Below are positions 44,315 to 56,104 of a stretch of DNA of 64,000 nt, piece by piece (within the stretch, counting starts at the first letter, position 1; each line of letters begins with the position of its first letter). Source of the stretch: Ailurus styani (Eukaryota; Chordata; Mammalia; Carnivora; Ailuridae); NCBI GenBank assembly GCA_002007465.1, contig LNAC01000272.1, positions 1,390,527 to 1,454,526 on the forward strand. The letters are read 5' to 3'. The notes below the pieces were generated by a model, which was not told the DNA's origin, ran no database searches, and saw nothing but the letters and a program-made list of their open reading frames with translations. Made by a program: the position numbers and the translations under genes.

Positions 44315-44720
44315 CATGAAGTTTATTTTGAGCCAAAGGCAACTGAGAAGAAGCAGACACAAGAAAAGCTTTGTTTCCCTTCTTGCCTCAAAGTGGGGCA
44401 TGAATTTGCAAAGGTGGCTCTCCCCTTCCTGTCCCCGGAAGGGCAGAGCTCCCCAGGACTCCAGACGTGTATCAGCCCAGAGCGTGGGGAAGAGTCCACA
44501 TAACAGACCTCACGGAAGCAATGCTCACCTTCTATTACTTTCCCCCTTATGTTTACCTTCCCAGTGTGGCGCCTCTAAACGCCTAGACCCCTTGTCCTTT
44601 GTCTTGCGCCTTGTCTGCCAATTCACTATTTGTTAAAATGCTATATAAACCTCAAGTTGTAACCACCCTTCCAAGTTACTCAGCACTGAGTTCACCCATG
44701 TAGAGTCTGTACAATGCCTG
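44315..44720 (+). mobile_element. Possible ERV1-type LTR with TATA box
   Basis: A ~400-bp block between two L2 pieces. It has an LTR-like end: TAAAATGCTATATAAACCTC (TATATAA box near 44641) followed by AAGTTGTAACCACCC and GTTACTCAGCACTGAG. No family name can be assigned and no clean duplication was found. Confidence 0.35.
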
Positions 44721-44814
44721 TGTTAACAAGCTGTTTTTCTCTTGTCTGTTTGTCTTTCTGCTCTCTGAGCTGCAGAGCCATGCCCAATGCACGTAGGACA
44801 GGTGGAGGGAAAAG

Positions 44815-44975
44815 AGTGAAGTGTTTTCTGGCCCGATTTACTAAATGCCCTCCTCCCTCTGGCCATAAGGGCAGGAACCTTGTCTGTCTTGCTCATCACT
44901 GTGTCCTAGCACAGGACACATAGTGTGCTGGGTGCTTTCTATTACATGCATGTGAAATGAATCGGCCAATGGGCA
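44815..44975 (+). mobile_element. L2 3' tail
   Basis: GGCAGGAACCTTGTCTGTCT, TGCTCATCACTGTGTCCTAG, CACAGGACACATAGTGTGCT and GTGAAATGAATC match the L2 terminal block. Probably the same element as 43830-44310. Confidence 0.75.
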
Positions 44976-45001
44976 CATCTCAGTACTAGTAACATATTTT
45001 A

Positions 45002-45212
45002 TTTTATTTTTTAAAGATTTTATTTATTTATTTATTTATTTATTTGACAGAGAGACAGAGATCACAAGTAGGCTGAGAGGCAGGCAGAGAGAGAGGAGGA
45101 AGCAGGCTCCCTACTGAGCAGGGAGCGCGATGCGGGCCTCGATCCCAGGACCCTGAGATCATGACCTGAGCCGAAGGCAGAGGCTTTAACCCACTGAGCC
45201 ACCCAGGCACCC
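45002..45212 (-). mobile_element. CAN-SINE with perfect 14-bp TSD
   Basis: Full-length minus-strand musteloid-type SINE with five TTTA units in its tail. AGTAACATATTTTA is identical at 44988-45001 and 45213-45226. Recent insertion. Confidence 0.95.
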
Positions 45213-45239
45213 AGTAACATATTTTAGATTGCTGTACCT

Positions 45240-46480
45240 TTTTTTCCTAGTGATTTTAATAGATTTATTCTTCCAGATGCATTTGTCGATTTTTTTAAGT
45301 TAAAAGTTCTGATAGAGATTTAGTTGTACTTCTTTTTTTTTTTCCCCTAAAGATTTATTTATTCAAGAGAGAGGAAGAGCAGGAGCAGAGGCAGAGGGAG
45401 AAGCAGGCTCCCCGTCGAGCAAGGAGCCCGGTGCAGGACTCGATTCCAGGACTTGATCCCAAGACTTTGGGATTGTGACCAGAACTGAAGGCAGACGCTT
45501 AACTGACTGAGGTACCCAGGGGCCCCTAGTCGTACTTCTTGATTAATTTGGTGATAAGCGACATGTTTACAATATCAAGCTCTCCCATTTGGGGACATGG
45601 TATGTCTGTCCATTTTTCAGGTGTCTTTTTAAGTCCTTCAATAAAGCTTATAGCTTTCTTCCTACAAGATGTTTTAGGTTTTTCCCTAAGTATTTTATTT
45701 TTTTAACTTTTTCTTAAAACCAGAATCTTTACTTTTGATACATTTATAAGTATTATAAATTATACTTTATACGTAAATTTATAAGTCTTGGTATATGGGA
45801 AATTATTGGAATTTATTTATTTTGTAATTAGTCTCTTCATTAGACTCTAGTATGTTCTAGTGATTTTTCAGTTTATTTGCCTTTATTTTCCAGGTAGACT
45901 ATTACAGCAACTTAAGCTATAGACAGTAATTATAATTTTTCTTCTTCTATATTTAATTTCTCTTTGCATTTGTTATCATGGTGTAATATACATAACATAA
46001 AGTTTGCCATTTAAATGCTATTTAGGTGTAGAACTCAGTGACATTGAGTATATTCACCGTGTTGTGAGACCACCACCACCATACATTTCCAGAACTTTCT
46101 CTTTATCCCAAACAAAAGTGCTAAAGAGTAAGTCCCCATTTCTCCTTCCTGCCCATAACTGATAACCTCTGGGGTTATATAGGTGAGGTCACAAAATTTT
46201 TGACCTTTAGGGTGTGGTGCACTTTATTCTGCCTGTTTTCAAGCTTCACCTGAGTTATAGCATGGATGAGAATTTCATTCCTTTCTACCGTTGATTTTTA
46301 AACACTTAGGTTGTTTCCACCTTTTGGCCTTAGTGTGAAATTGGTGACAGGATCAGTTTGACTCTCTCTTGCATTCTTTTGCATATATATCTACAGGTGG
46401 AACTGCTGGATCATATAACAATTAAATTTAATTTTTTATATACTTTTTGGCTAGTGTAATAGGTAATCTCTTGGAGGGGG
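45240..46480 (-). mobile_element. Old L1 ORF2/3' UTR pieces, minus strand
   Basis: 45240-45960 reads as reversed L1 ORF2 (TTTACAATATCAAGCTCTCC, GGTATGTCTGTCCATTTTTC, TTTTCCCTAAGTATTTTATT). 45970-46480 reads as the reversed 3' UTR and ORF2 end (ATAAAGTTTGCCATTTAAAT, GTTGTGAGACCACCACCACC, TAGGTTGTTTCCACCTTTTG, AACTGCTGGATCATATAACA). A SINE at 45335-45526 splits the first piece. Confidence 0.7.
45335..45526 (-). mobile_element. CAN-SINE inserted in L1
   Basis: Minus strand, with a small internal duplication (GACTCGATTCCAGGACTTGATCC). Duplication TAGTTGTACTTCTT (45321-45334) versus TAGTCGTACTTCTT (45527-45540), one mismatch. More decayed than its neighbour at 45002. Confidence 0.9.
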
Positions 46481-46580
46481 GCAAAAGCATATACTTGTGG
46501 TCCTCACTTTTCTAGAGTTTTGCCATAGTTGTGGTATTTTTTCTTTCGTGAAAGTCAGCATTTAAAAAATAATGTTAATA

Positions 46581-46770
46581 GGGCACCTGGATGAATCAGT
46601 TGGTTAAACAACTGCCTTTGGCTCAGGTCATGACCCTGGAGTCCCAGGATCGAGTCCTGCATTGGGCTCCCTGCTCTGTGGGGAGTCTGCTTCTCCCTCT
46701 GACCTTCTCTCCTCTCATGCTCTCTCTCACTCTCTCTCTCTCTCAAATAAATTAAAAAATCTTAAAAAAT
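46581..46770 (+). mobile_element. CAN-SINE
   Basis: GGGCACCTGGATGAATCAGT start, ATCGAGTCCTGCATTGGGC, a CT repeat and a TCAAATAAATTAAAAAATCT tail. Approximate duplication AATGTTAATA / AATATTAATA. Confidence 0.88.
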
Positions 46771-46779
46771 ATTAATAAA

Positions 46780-48440
46780 CAATGTTCCTTTTCTTATTTT
46801 CCAAGAATATGTATATTATTGATGTCAGAAGTGTAATTTCATTTTTATCAAATTCCATCTCAGTGTGCATTTAAAAAATAAGAGATTCATTTTTCTTTAT
46901 GAACTATTGATATTATGAATTACAGTAATTGATTTTCTAAGACATAGGCCATTTTTGATTTCTTATTTTAATAATACCTTGATATTAATTCTTTTTTACA
47001 TGGCGCTCAGTCAAATTGTCCCTCCTTTTAAAAATTAATTTTTAATCTCATGGAAGATTTATATGCAAATATGGCCCATATAACTTCTGCTGTTTGAAAT
47101 TTACTGAACTTATTTTTCTTGCCAATATGATCAATTTTATGTTTCATGAATTTTAGAAAAGATGTAGTGCAAGCATCAAATTCCCTTGTTCTTTTATGTA
47201 TTAATTTAAAAATTGTACTCCTATTTCTATGTCCTTATTTAGTGTGTACCTTCCTGATTCATTATGGCCTGACGGTAGTCCTTCCATCATTTCTGTTTGT
47301 ATTCCTTTCTCCTTTTACTTTATACTTTCTACAGGTATGGGGACACAGTGTTATTCAATACATAAAAATTCACAGTGGCTACTCTCGTATTGTAAATTGT
47401 GATTTTTATCAGGATAAAAATAACCATCTCTGTAGTCTGTTGTGTCTTTTATTTTCTTGAACTTTATTTTGTGTAAAATAAGTTGATACCTTGACTTTGT
47501 TTTTGCTTGATATACTTTGCTTCTCATTTTGCTCTTAATTTTTCCTACCATGGTTTAGGAAGGCCTTTTATAAACAACATGTTTAATTTTCCATTAAAGA
47601 ATCACCCCCATTTTAGAAGAGTTTGGCTTAGTTTCAAAGATCATCATAATTGATAATATCTGGCCCTCCCTCTCTTTTCTGTTTTAAAGCTTTTCTTATG
47701 TTGGTCTTTTATATTATTTGAAAAATATATAGTTATAGGTCTAGGAATATCTGCATTTATACCCATAATTTTGGTTTCTATGACTGACTAAGATTAACTT
47801 TTTTGAAACTTTCAACCTATATTTCACCAATATCAGACTCAAGAAGGAAGTAATATCTGGTTTCAGAAATAGAAACTTAAAAACTTTAACTCTACTTCAT
47901 TATATTCTCACTTGTTAATCTTTGTTTCTATTATTTGAAATTTTAGACCTTGATTGATATTATTCAAGTTTTACTTCCTATATACTCTTTCCTCTGCAAG
48001 AATAATTTTTGTTATTTGCCTTCCATTTTATGAACAGATTTATGACAAGCATTTAGTCTCATCTCCATTGAAGTGGTTTTAGGGTTCACCGCCATTTCAT
48101 TTACAACATGGTTTTCCCATTTCTCGGCTCTTCCTGTTGTTCCTTTCTCGGTCAGTTGGAAAATGCCTTTGAGATTGCGTTCAAGGGTGGTGGATTTCAT
48201 TGCCCTTAAACATCTCAGAGGGTTTTCTGTTGCCTTGAAATCCGACCAAGATAATTTTTGGGTCACATCATTTAATCCTTACATCTCTGTGGTTTTTAAT
48301 CCATTGACTTTTGGGATTGAGAGTTGCAGAAGAGATTGAAGCCAGAGTGACTTTGTTTCTTTTTTTAGGTAACCTTTTCTCTCTCTGCATGTGTCCTGGC
48401 CTGATTTTTTTTATTCCTGACATTAAACTCATACAGGTAG
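46780..48440 (-). mobile_element. Probable old L1/HAL1-like sequence
   Basis: AT-rich text with weak reversed-L1 wording (AATTGATTTTCTAAGACATA, CAAATTCCCTTGTTCTTTTA). Long and decayed; no domain recoverable. Boundaries uncertain. Confidence 0.4.
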
Positions 48441-48825
48441 GGTGTGGATTCTTTCACTTGACTTTTGTCTGAGATGTGGAGTCATATGCTCTATCACAAC
48501 TCTTGTCTTTGGTACCCACGCGGGAAGAAGTTTTCGTCTTTCTTCAGGTCAAGTGTGTCCCTGTGACTTGCCTCACTCCAGAACACGTGTTCCTTCCAGG
48601 CGGGAGTTGTGAGACGCAGTCATGCTTTGCCAAGCCCTCCTTTCCCGTGGCCGTTATGACTGGGAGTTTCCTACGTAGGTGCTGTGTTATCAGGAACCTA
48701 CAGCGTGAGCAAGAATCTTGCTATAGGCCACCGTGATCTTGGAGGCTTTTGTTCCCACGGCACAATCCAACTGATTCTGAGTCACAGAAAGGTGACCCCT
48801 TCAACCAGGCACGTGAGTCTTTTAT
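48441..48825. other. Unassigned sequence
   Basis: No gene or repeat recognised. Confidence 0.4.
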
Positions 48826-48831
48826 GTGTAA

Positions 48832-50705
48832 GGCAGTTCTCAAACTTTTTGGTCTCTGGATTTAACAACTTTTGGGGACTTTCTCCTGCCAACTTTTGTC
48901 CATGTGGTACATATTTACCAATTATTTGCCATATTAGAGATTAAAAACTGAGAATTAAAAAATATTTATTAATCCAAAATATAATAATAAACTCATTCAA
49001 TCTTAGCATAAACAGCACATTTTTATGAAGACTATCTATATTTTCCAGAACAAAATGAAATTCAATGAGAAGAGAAACATTGCCTTATATTTTTGCAAAT
49101 CCCTTTAAGTGGGGATAACCAAAAATTGGGTAAATTCTCAGATTTGCTTCTTCACCCACTTTGCTGCATTATGTTGTTTCTGTTGAAGTAGATGAAGAAA
49201 ATGCACAACACATAGTTTTGTAGTTGGTGAAGAGAGAATTAATTTTTGGTTAGTTATGGATATTTTTCTTTGATACTATACCAAAACTTGGCAAGAGGTA
49301 GTTCCTTACAGGTGAGCTCCAACGTGGACTCTGAAACTATATCAATGAGCCCTTCATCCCCGGTTACATTAAAATCTACCAGTCTTGCATTTCAAATGCA
49401 TCTTTTGTGATATCATTCATTGGTCATTTGGAAAATGTTAATTTGCTGAGTATTGTAGATCTTTCAAATGCTGACACATTTTTATACCCATATTAAAAAA
49501 TCACATTAATTACTTAGCTACCATCTCATCAGGAAAGACAATGTGTCAGCAAACTGTCAGACTCCCGATGGCAGATATAAATCTCTTGAAATTTAAATTT
49601 CCTTCTAAAAGTCCAAATTTTGTCACTGGCAACAAGGGCTGTCAGTCGTCCTTGAAGTGACAGGCTCACTTTGCTCGTTTTTGAGAAAAAGTCTGCCACG
49701 TGCCTGCTTCTGAGTAACTCTCATATATCAGTGATTTGCTCAGTAAAAATGCTATTCTACAAAAATAAGTGACCAGCAATGCCAACAATTCTCTTGGAGC
49801 AATCATTTTGTTTCTCCAGGTGACGCAGGGCTTTCTGCCTATCAGTGAGGGTATAACAAATTATCCCAAAACTTAGCAGCTGAACACCAACATACACGTT
49901 TATTATCTCATGTAGTTGCTGTGGGTCAGGAATCTAGGACAAGCCTCACTCGGTGATTCTGGCTCCCGGGCTCTCAAGAAGCTGCAATCGAGATGTTGGC
50001 TGGGACTGTGTCATCCGAAGGCTTGACTGGGGCAGGAAGATCCACTTCCAAGATGGCGCACTCACATGCCTGGCAGGTCCATGCTGGTTACTGGCAGTGG
50101 ACTTCAATTTCTCTCCATTAAGACATGTCTAGAGGGCTTCTGGGGTGTCTTCACAACATGGCAGCTGCCTCTCCAGAGGGTGTGATCTAGGACAGCAAGG
50201 AGGGAGGCATGATATCTTCATGACTTAGCTTCAGAAGTTATGTAGCATTATTTCTGCAATATCCTTTTGTTACAAGTTTGTCCCTATTTGATGGGGGGAC
50301 TACATGAGAGTGTGAATACTGGGGAGGTGTGCATCCTGGGGTGTCTTGGAGGCTCAGTTCCATAGTGTAATGCTCAGAATATAAAAGGACCAGGATTTCA
50401 TAATGTGACCACTTGTGCTGTTATAGCAAAGACATTCTTAAATGAAACTGGTATTAAAAAAAACAGATGCATGGTGGGAGAGAATATTATGGCTAGTAAT
50501 ACAGTTTGGTACCACTGCTCTGGGGTCTTCTCAAGCTTGGGCACTAGAGTTTTACCCACTGAGGCTTCCGTGCTGTCAAGACAAATAGCAACTCCCTGAA
50601 AGGGAACAAATACTGTCATTGTATTATTATGAAAATTGACTCAAGTTTGTGGAGTTTCTGAAAGTGTCCTGGGACCCCCAAACGTTTGCAAACCACATTT
50701 CAAGA
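48832..50705 (-). mobile_element. hAT-type DNA transposon split by an LTR
   Basis: Left end GCAGTTCTCAAACTTTTTGG with GTCTCTGGATTTAACAAC, then ATATTAGAGATTAAAAACTG, AATATTTATTAATCC, TTTTTATGAAGACTATCTAT and CATTGCCTTATATTTTTGCA. The right end lies past the LTR: TATTATGAAAATTGACTCAA, GTCCTGGGACCCCCAAACGT, TTGCAAACCACATTTCAAGA. The ends are imperfect inverted repeats (TTCTCAAACTTT / CAAACCACATTTCAAGAA). Known hAT-type elements have exactly this layout. Strand is a guess. Confidence 0.65.
49850..50372 (-). mobile_element. MaLR-type LTR inside the DNA transposon
   Basis: ATAACAAATTATCCCAAAAC, TTAGCAGCTGAACACCAACA, GCTGTGGGTCAGGAATCTAG, CCGAAGGCTTGACTGGGGCA, CACTTCCAAGATGGCGCACT, CACAACATGGCAGCTGCCTC and GTGTCTTGGAGGCTCAGTTC, in reversed LTR order. 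Full length or nearly so, and better preserved than its host. Same family as the plus-strand LTR at 6115-6645. Confidence 0.75.
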
Positions 50706-50714
50706 ATGACTGAC

Positions 50715-51985
50715 CATTTTGAGAATGACTGATCTTTCTCTTTCTATATTTTAGGTAATTATTTTCTTATTTGGTGTGGTATGTTATTTAGGAATCTCGA
50801 TCATGTAAATGTCAGAACATTGTTCTGCTATCTTCTATCCGTCATTGTATCTTTTATCATTTTAGTCTATTCATCCCTTTCTTTTAAGCCTGAGAATATT
50901 TCTCTAGTTTTTTTCCCCCACTATACCAATTCAATTTTCTACACCATCAATTTTGGCATTTCCTCTCTCCAATGAGGATTTTAACTCTTCTTCTATGTTT
51001 TTCCTTTTTCTTTATTTCACCTCTTTCCCCTTTATATGCCCATTTCAACTCTCCTCTATTGAAACACAATGATGCCTACTCTCTAATCTGCTCAACTAGT
51101 AGAGGAATTAAGAAACCCAGCACCCAGCCTGTACTTCTGGGATTTCTCCGTCTTTCCCCAGGAAGTTCTCCTCTTGGTGACTCCTTCACACCAGGTTGGC
51201 TGGTGGTGGTGCTCACACTCTGGTACCCGCCAAGAAAATACCCCATAGCACTTCCTGATTATGAGTTTTGTACAGACCCCGTCTCCTTGAAGCAGACAAT
51301 GGGAGAAGTAAGTCATCCCACCTGTGTTCCCAGGCGAGAACACCTGAGTAGATAAAGTGGGTTTTATCACTGGGTTTCCTCTGAGGTACAGTGGTATTTT
51401 TCTCAGCTTCCCTCCCTCTGCCTTATGATTGTTAGAGACCCCTCTCATATTCCAGTACGGGCATGTTTGTTAGACCTTGGCTTGGGGTGTTGAGGGATTG
51501 TATGTGTCTTTTTTACAGAGGTTATAGTGCAGGTGAGAACTATTACAAACAGGTGTGAAATTTCATTTTTAAAACATTTTGGTCCTCAAAGAACTCAAAA
51601 GATGATCAAGATCTATTTGAGTTATAAAAGCGACCTAACACAATTGTAGGATATTTTTAAATGGATAATGTAGAGGCTGCAGGAGTCAAAAGCCCACGGC
51701 ACAGTCTGTTTTGGGTCTTCGGGGCATTTCATTTCTCTTATTTTCTTTGATATCATTTTTAAAAACTTCATTGTAATGGCTGTGCACATGCAGTGTGGGG
51801 TTGATTTTTAATAGAAATGTAACTTGAGGCTACAACCCTTACCCTCCATTGTCAGTTCATACTCTGTGCTGGGGATTTTGAAGTTTTAAATCCCTTGAAC
51901 ACTCTGTAATAAAAAGGCCCACAGAATGCTGGAAGAAATCGTATTCAAATACTAACTGTAGATATTTCTGATCAAAGGATTAAAG
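50715..51985. other. Unassigned AT-rich sequence
   Basis: No gene recognised. 50740-51060 could be decayed L1/HAL1. Confidence 0.4.
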
Positions 51986-51989
51986 TCAA

Positions 51990-52790
51990 TTTAATTTTCT
52001 TCTTTATGTGTTTTGTCTTTTTAAAAATTTTTGCAAAGTCAATGGATTACTTTTTTTTTAATGGCACAAGTAATACAGAAAGCCATGTTGGTTGTAGAAA
52101 AGAAAATTCAAACAATAAGGAAGAAATGAAATACTTAAATTTCAGTTATTTTCCCCATCTCTTTACCCTTGGCAACCACTATCAATGGGGTATGAATCCT
52201 TTCGTCCCTTTTCTGGTACATTTATAGTCTTACATGAATAGAGGTAGTGTTTTGAATAAACATCTCACTATACACACGTTTCTGAAGCTTGATTTCTCTC
52301 CTTTGTTGATGTCTTGGAAAGTTTTCCATGTGAGTGTATGTAGATCCAGATCATCCTTTTTAAATGCCATGTTGTACTTCACAATATGGATGCATCACAA
52401 CTTGGCTAATCATCTTGATGGTAGTAGGCATTAAGTTTTTTTCTGTTTTTGGGCAAATGAGGCAACAGACTCTTCATATATGAATTATTTTGCACAGATA
52501 CTGATATTTTTCTAAGAAAAATATCTAGAATAGGAATAATGGGTCAAGGGACATGCCCATTTTAACAGATGTAAATTGTACAGTCTTGGATTTGGGAGTA
52601 CAAGAATGCATCTCTAAGGTCCCATTTCAGCCCTGGGCAGAAAATCTTAATGCTCCCAAGTGTGATAGCCTGCATAATGAAAATGATGGTAGGGGGACTG
52701 CTAACACTTTCTACAATGGTTATGTCATCTACAGCTGCTGATGGATGGGGGCAGAAGCTCTGGATGTATTTGCTGTTGTCTCTCAGCACT
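51990..52790 (-). mobile_element. Old L1 3' UTR and ORF2 end
   Basis: AATGGCACAAGTAATACAGA, then TTGGCAACCACTATCAATGG, GGAAAGTTTTCCATGTGAGT, AGATCCAGATCATCCTTTTT, CACAATATGGATGCATCACA, GAATAGGAATAATGGGTCAA and GGGACATGCCCATTTTAACA match a reversed old L1 end in order. Confidence 0.75.
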
Positions 52791-52894
52791 TGGTGCCCCA
52801 GAACTCGGCTAAGGCCTTGACCAGTAGTTACATTCTGATACAGGGAAGTGGTGCTGAGCTCTGAGATCTTCCCACACTCATGGACTTTGGAAGT

Positions 52895-53420
52895 TTCTTC
52901 CCTCCTTCCTTCCCCCCACTTCCTTCCCTCCTTGTTCCTTCCTTCCTTCTTTCCTTCCTTCCCTCTCTCTTTCTTTTCCTTTTCCTTTCACTTTACCTTT
53001 TCCTTCCTTTCTTCCTTCCTCCCTCCCTCCCTCCCTCCCTCCCTCCCTNNNNNNNNNNNNNNNNNNNNNNNNNNNNNNNNNNNNNNNNNNNNNNNNNNNN
53101 NNNNNNNNNNNNNNNNNNNNNNNNNNNNNNNNNNNNNNNNNNNNNNNNNNNNNNNNNNNNNNNNNNNNNNNNNNNNNNNNNNNNNNNNNNNNNNNNNNNN
53201 NNNNNNNNNNNNNNNNNNNNNNNNNNNNNNNNNNNNNNNNNNNNNNNNNNNNNNNNNNNNNNNNNNNNNNNNNNNNNNNNNNNNNNNNNNNNNNNNNNNN
53301 NNNNNNNNNNNNNNNNNNNNNNNNNNNNNNNNNNNNNNCCTTCCTTCCTTCCTTCCTTCCTTCCTTCCTTCCTTCCTTCCTTCCTTCCTTCCTTTCTTCT
53401 TTACTTCCTTCTTTCCTTCC
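52895..53420 (+). repeat. (CCTT)n/(CCCT)n polypyrimidine microsatellite with gap
   Basis: Left flank passes from imperfect CCTT/CTTTC into uninterrupted CCCT units up to the gap. Right flank starts as perfect CCTT units. The two sides differ in unit type, so the true array is compound. Confidence 0.95.
53049..53338. other. Assembly gap (290 N)
   Basis: Unbroken run of 290 N inside the polypyrimidine array. Any open frame across it is meaningless. The true length is unknown. Confidence 1.
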
Positions 53421-54195
53421 GGTAGATCAAAAGTATAGGGGGCAAGAAGGCTGGACGAGGAGGAAGGAAGGAATTGGGAGAGAATCAGAGGCCTCTGGTT
53501 TCATACTTACAGCTTTTCTCTAAAATGTAATGTGATAGAAAACATTGAACAAGGATAATCATTACTTTTGATGTTCAATATAGTACACTTACACATTAAA
53601 GACAATGCTTGGATATAGTTTTGCCTATTCTTTTCCTTCCTTATTTAAGTGAGTAATAGAGCAGTTGTTAAATGTCATTGCAATTTTTAGTAGTGAAGAT
53701 TGACATGCTTACATTTCCAAAGACCTGCCTCATCTATAACGTCCCACACTTCGACCTGACACAAACACAGCCTGGGGAATCTTTACCCCTTTGCTCTTTT
53801 AGTTCTTTCTGTCCTTTAAAAATTGTCCTTGACTCTCATCAAATGAAGTCAGCAAGTCTTTTCAGGCTTATATTGAGTTACCTTTCCACCTTGAATCCTC
53901 CCCTGTCCATCTTTTTGTGGATAACATTTTGTCGATTTCTCTTGTATGCTGGTGATTACGTTCTTCTTTATAGTGAGTTATTGAATTCTTATTATTTTAA
54001 CAGATATGATACCTGCACATAATATGAACAAGAAAAAGCACAAAAGAGCATAGACTGAACAGTTGGATGCCTTCCCACTTCTATCAGTATCTATTTATCT
54101 ATCTACTCTTTACACACATGACACAGAGTCTACTTCACTTTGCTTCTTTCCCTTTTTATATATGTATTCTGAAAATTATGTAGAAATAGATTATT
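53421..54195. other. Unassigned AT-rich sequence
   Basis: No gene or confident repeat. Contains a short TATC/TATT-like stretch near 54088. Confidence 0.4.
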
Positions 54196-54205
54196 ATTTT
54201 TTTAA

Positions 54206-54269
54206 ATAACAGCTTCATGAGAAATATATAACATATATATATATTTATATAACAGCTTCATGAGAAATA
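54206..54269. repeat. Short tandem duplication at the L1 3' end
   Basis: ATAACAGCTTCATGAGAAATA occurs twice, 43 bp apart, separated by an AT repeat. It probably arose by slippage across the AT tract. Confidence 0.8.
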
Positions 54270-55165
54270 ACTCATATACCATAGAGCTCACTCTTTTCAC
54301 ATGTTCAATCCAGTGCCTTCATGTATAGTCACCAAGTTGGGCAACCATCGACACGCTGTACTTCCAGAACATTTTCATCACCCCAAAAAGAACCCCCATT
54401 CCTTTCAGCACTCACTCCCTAGTCCTTCCTCCTCCCAGGCCCTAGCGATGATGAATACTCTTTCTGTCTCTCTGGATTTGCCTGTTCTGGGTATTTCCTA
54501 GAAATGGAATCCCACAGTATGTGGCTTTTTGCACCGAGTTTCCTTCACTCTGTAATGTTTTCAAGGTTTATCCACATAGGAGTGCTTATAAGTTCTTCAT
54601 TTGTATGTATGTTTGGATAACAGCCCACTGTATGGATAAGGCACAACGTGTTTATCAGTTCATCAGGTGATGGGAATTTGAGTGATTTCCACTTGTTGAC
54701 TCTTAGGAATAATGCCACTATTAATGTTTCTGTACAAGTTTTGGTAGGACATAAGGTTTTGTTTCTCTGGGATATATACCTAGGAGGAGAACTGCAAGGT
54801 CAAATGATAACTCTATATTTAACTTTTTGAGGAACTGCCAAACTCTTTTTTCAAAGTGGCTGTACCATTTTACATTCCCACCAGCAATGTTAGGAGGGTT
54901 CCAATTTCCCCACATCCCTGCCAACAGTTGTTATTGTCAATCTTTTCGATTAAAGCCATCCCGGCGGACATGAAGTGGTTTCTCATTGTGGCTTTGATTT
55001 GGATTTCTCCAATGGCTAATGACACAGAGCATCTTTTCATGTGCTTATGGGCCATTTGTAGATCTTCACTGAAGAGCTATCTATTCAAATCTCAGATCAT
55101 TTGCCCATTTAAAAATATGGATTGTCTTTTTATCATTCACTTGTAAGAGTTCCATATAAATTCTT

Positions 55166-55359
55166 TTTTTAAGATTTTATTTATTTATTAGACACAGAGA
55201 GAGAGAGATCACAAGTAGGCTGAGAGGCAAGCAGAGAGAGAGGAGGAAGCAGGCTCCTTGCTGAGCAGGGAGCTCAATGTGGGCCTTGATCCCAGGACCC
55301 TGAGGTCATGACCTGAGCTGAAGGCAGAGGCTTTAACCCACTTAGCCACCCAGGCCCCC
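55166..55359 (-). mobile_element. CAN-SINE with perfect 15-bp TSD inside L1
   Basis: Minus-strand full-length musteloid-type SINE. TCCATATAAATTCTT is identical at 55151-55165 and 55360-55374, and joining the flanks restores the L1 text AGAGTTCCATATAAATTCTT. Confidence 0.95.
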
Positions 55360-56104
55360 TCCATATAAATTCTTGATCCAAGTCCCCTGACAGATATTTG
55401 CAAACATTTCCAAATACTTTCTCCCATTCTGTGGATTACCTTTTCACTTTCTTGATGTTGTCCTGTGAAGCACATTGTCTTCTTTGATGAAGTCAAATTT
55501 ATGTATTTTTCTTTTGTTTCTTGTGCTTTTGGTGTAATATTTAAGAAACCATTGCTTAATCTGAGGTTACAAAGATTTCCTGCTGTTTTTTTCTCAGTGT
55601 TTATTGTTTTAACTCTTACATTTAGGTCCAACCCATTTGCAATTAATTTTTGTATATGGTGTGAGATAGGGGTCCAACTTCATTTATTTAAATGTGGTTA
55701 TACAGCTGCTTCCAGCACCATTTGTTGAAAAGATTATTCTTTCCCCATTGGATTGTCTTGGCACCTCTTCCAAAAATCAATCGACCATAAAACTGATCAA
55801 TGGCAGGCGATTTCTGGACTGTCAGTTTTATCTCATTGATCTTTATTTCTATCGTTATGCTATGTTGATTATAATAAGTGTTGAAATCAGGAACTGTGAG
55901 TCCTTTAATTTTTTTTTTCAAGGTTGGCTTGGCTATTCTGGGTCCCTTGCATTCCCTTACCAATTTTAGGGTCAGTTTGTCAATTTTTGCAGAAAGAGCT
56001 GCTGCAATTGTGAGAGTGCTTTTGTTCTTCTTAACCACCGTGCAAATGCTTGTTTGGATTTTTTTCTTTGAATAAGTGTATTTCACCACATCATAACTAA
56101 TATG

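Larger units (their letters stand above)
54200..56100 (-). mobile_element. L1 ORF2 C-terminal half and 3' UTR, minus strand
   Basis: Well-ordered reversed L1: ATAGTCACCAAGTTGGGCAA and the CCCTAGCGATGATGAATACT area (3' UTR), CCCACTGTATGGATAAG, GTGGCTGTACCATTTTACAT, CCAATGGCTAATGACACAGA, CTGTGGATTACCTTTTCACT, GTATATGGTGTGAGATAGGG, TTCCCCATTGGATTGTCTTG and GGCTATTCTGGGTCCCTTGC. On the minus strand, 55055-54870 and 56089-55688 give ORF2p-like pieces (HMKRCSVSLAIGEIQIKATM; IKINEIK). Stops break it. A SINE splits it at 55166-55359. Confidence 0.88.

Noticed and set aside
52848..53438. Open frames of 181-196 codons
   Set aside because: They are mostly unknown bases and CCTT repeats.
55688..56089. 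133-codon minus-strand protein
   Set aside because: It is part of decayed L1 ORF2.
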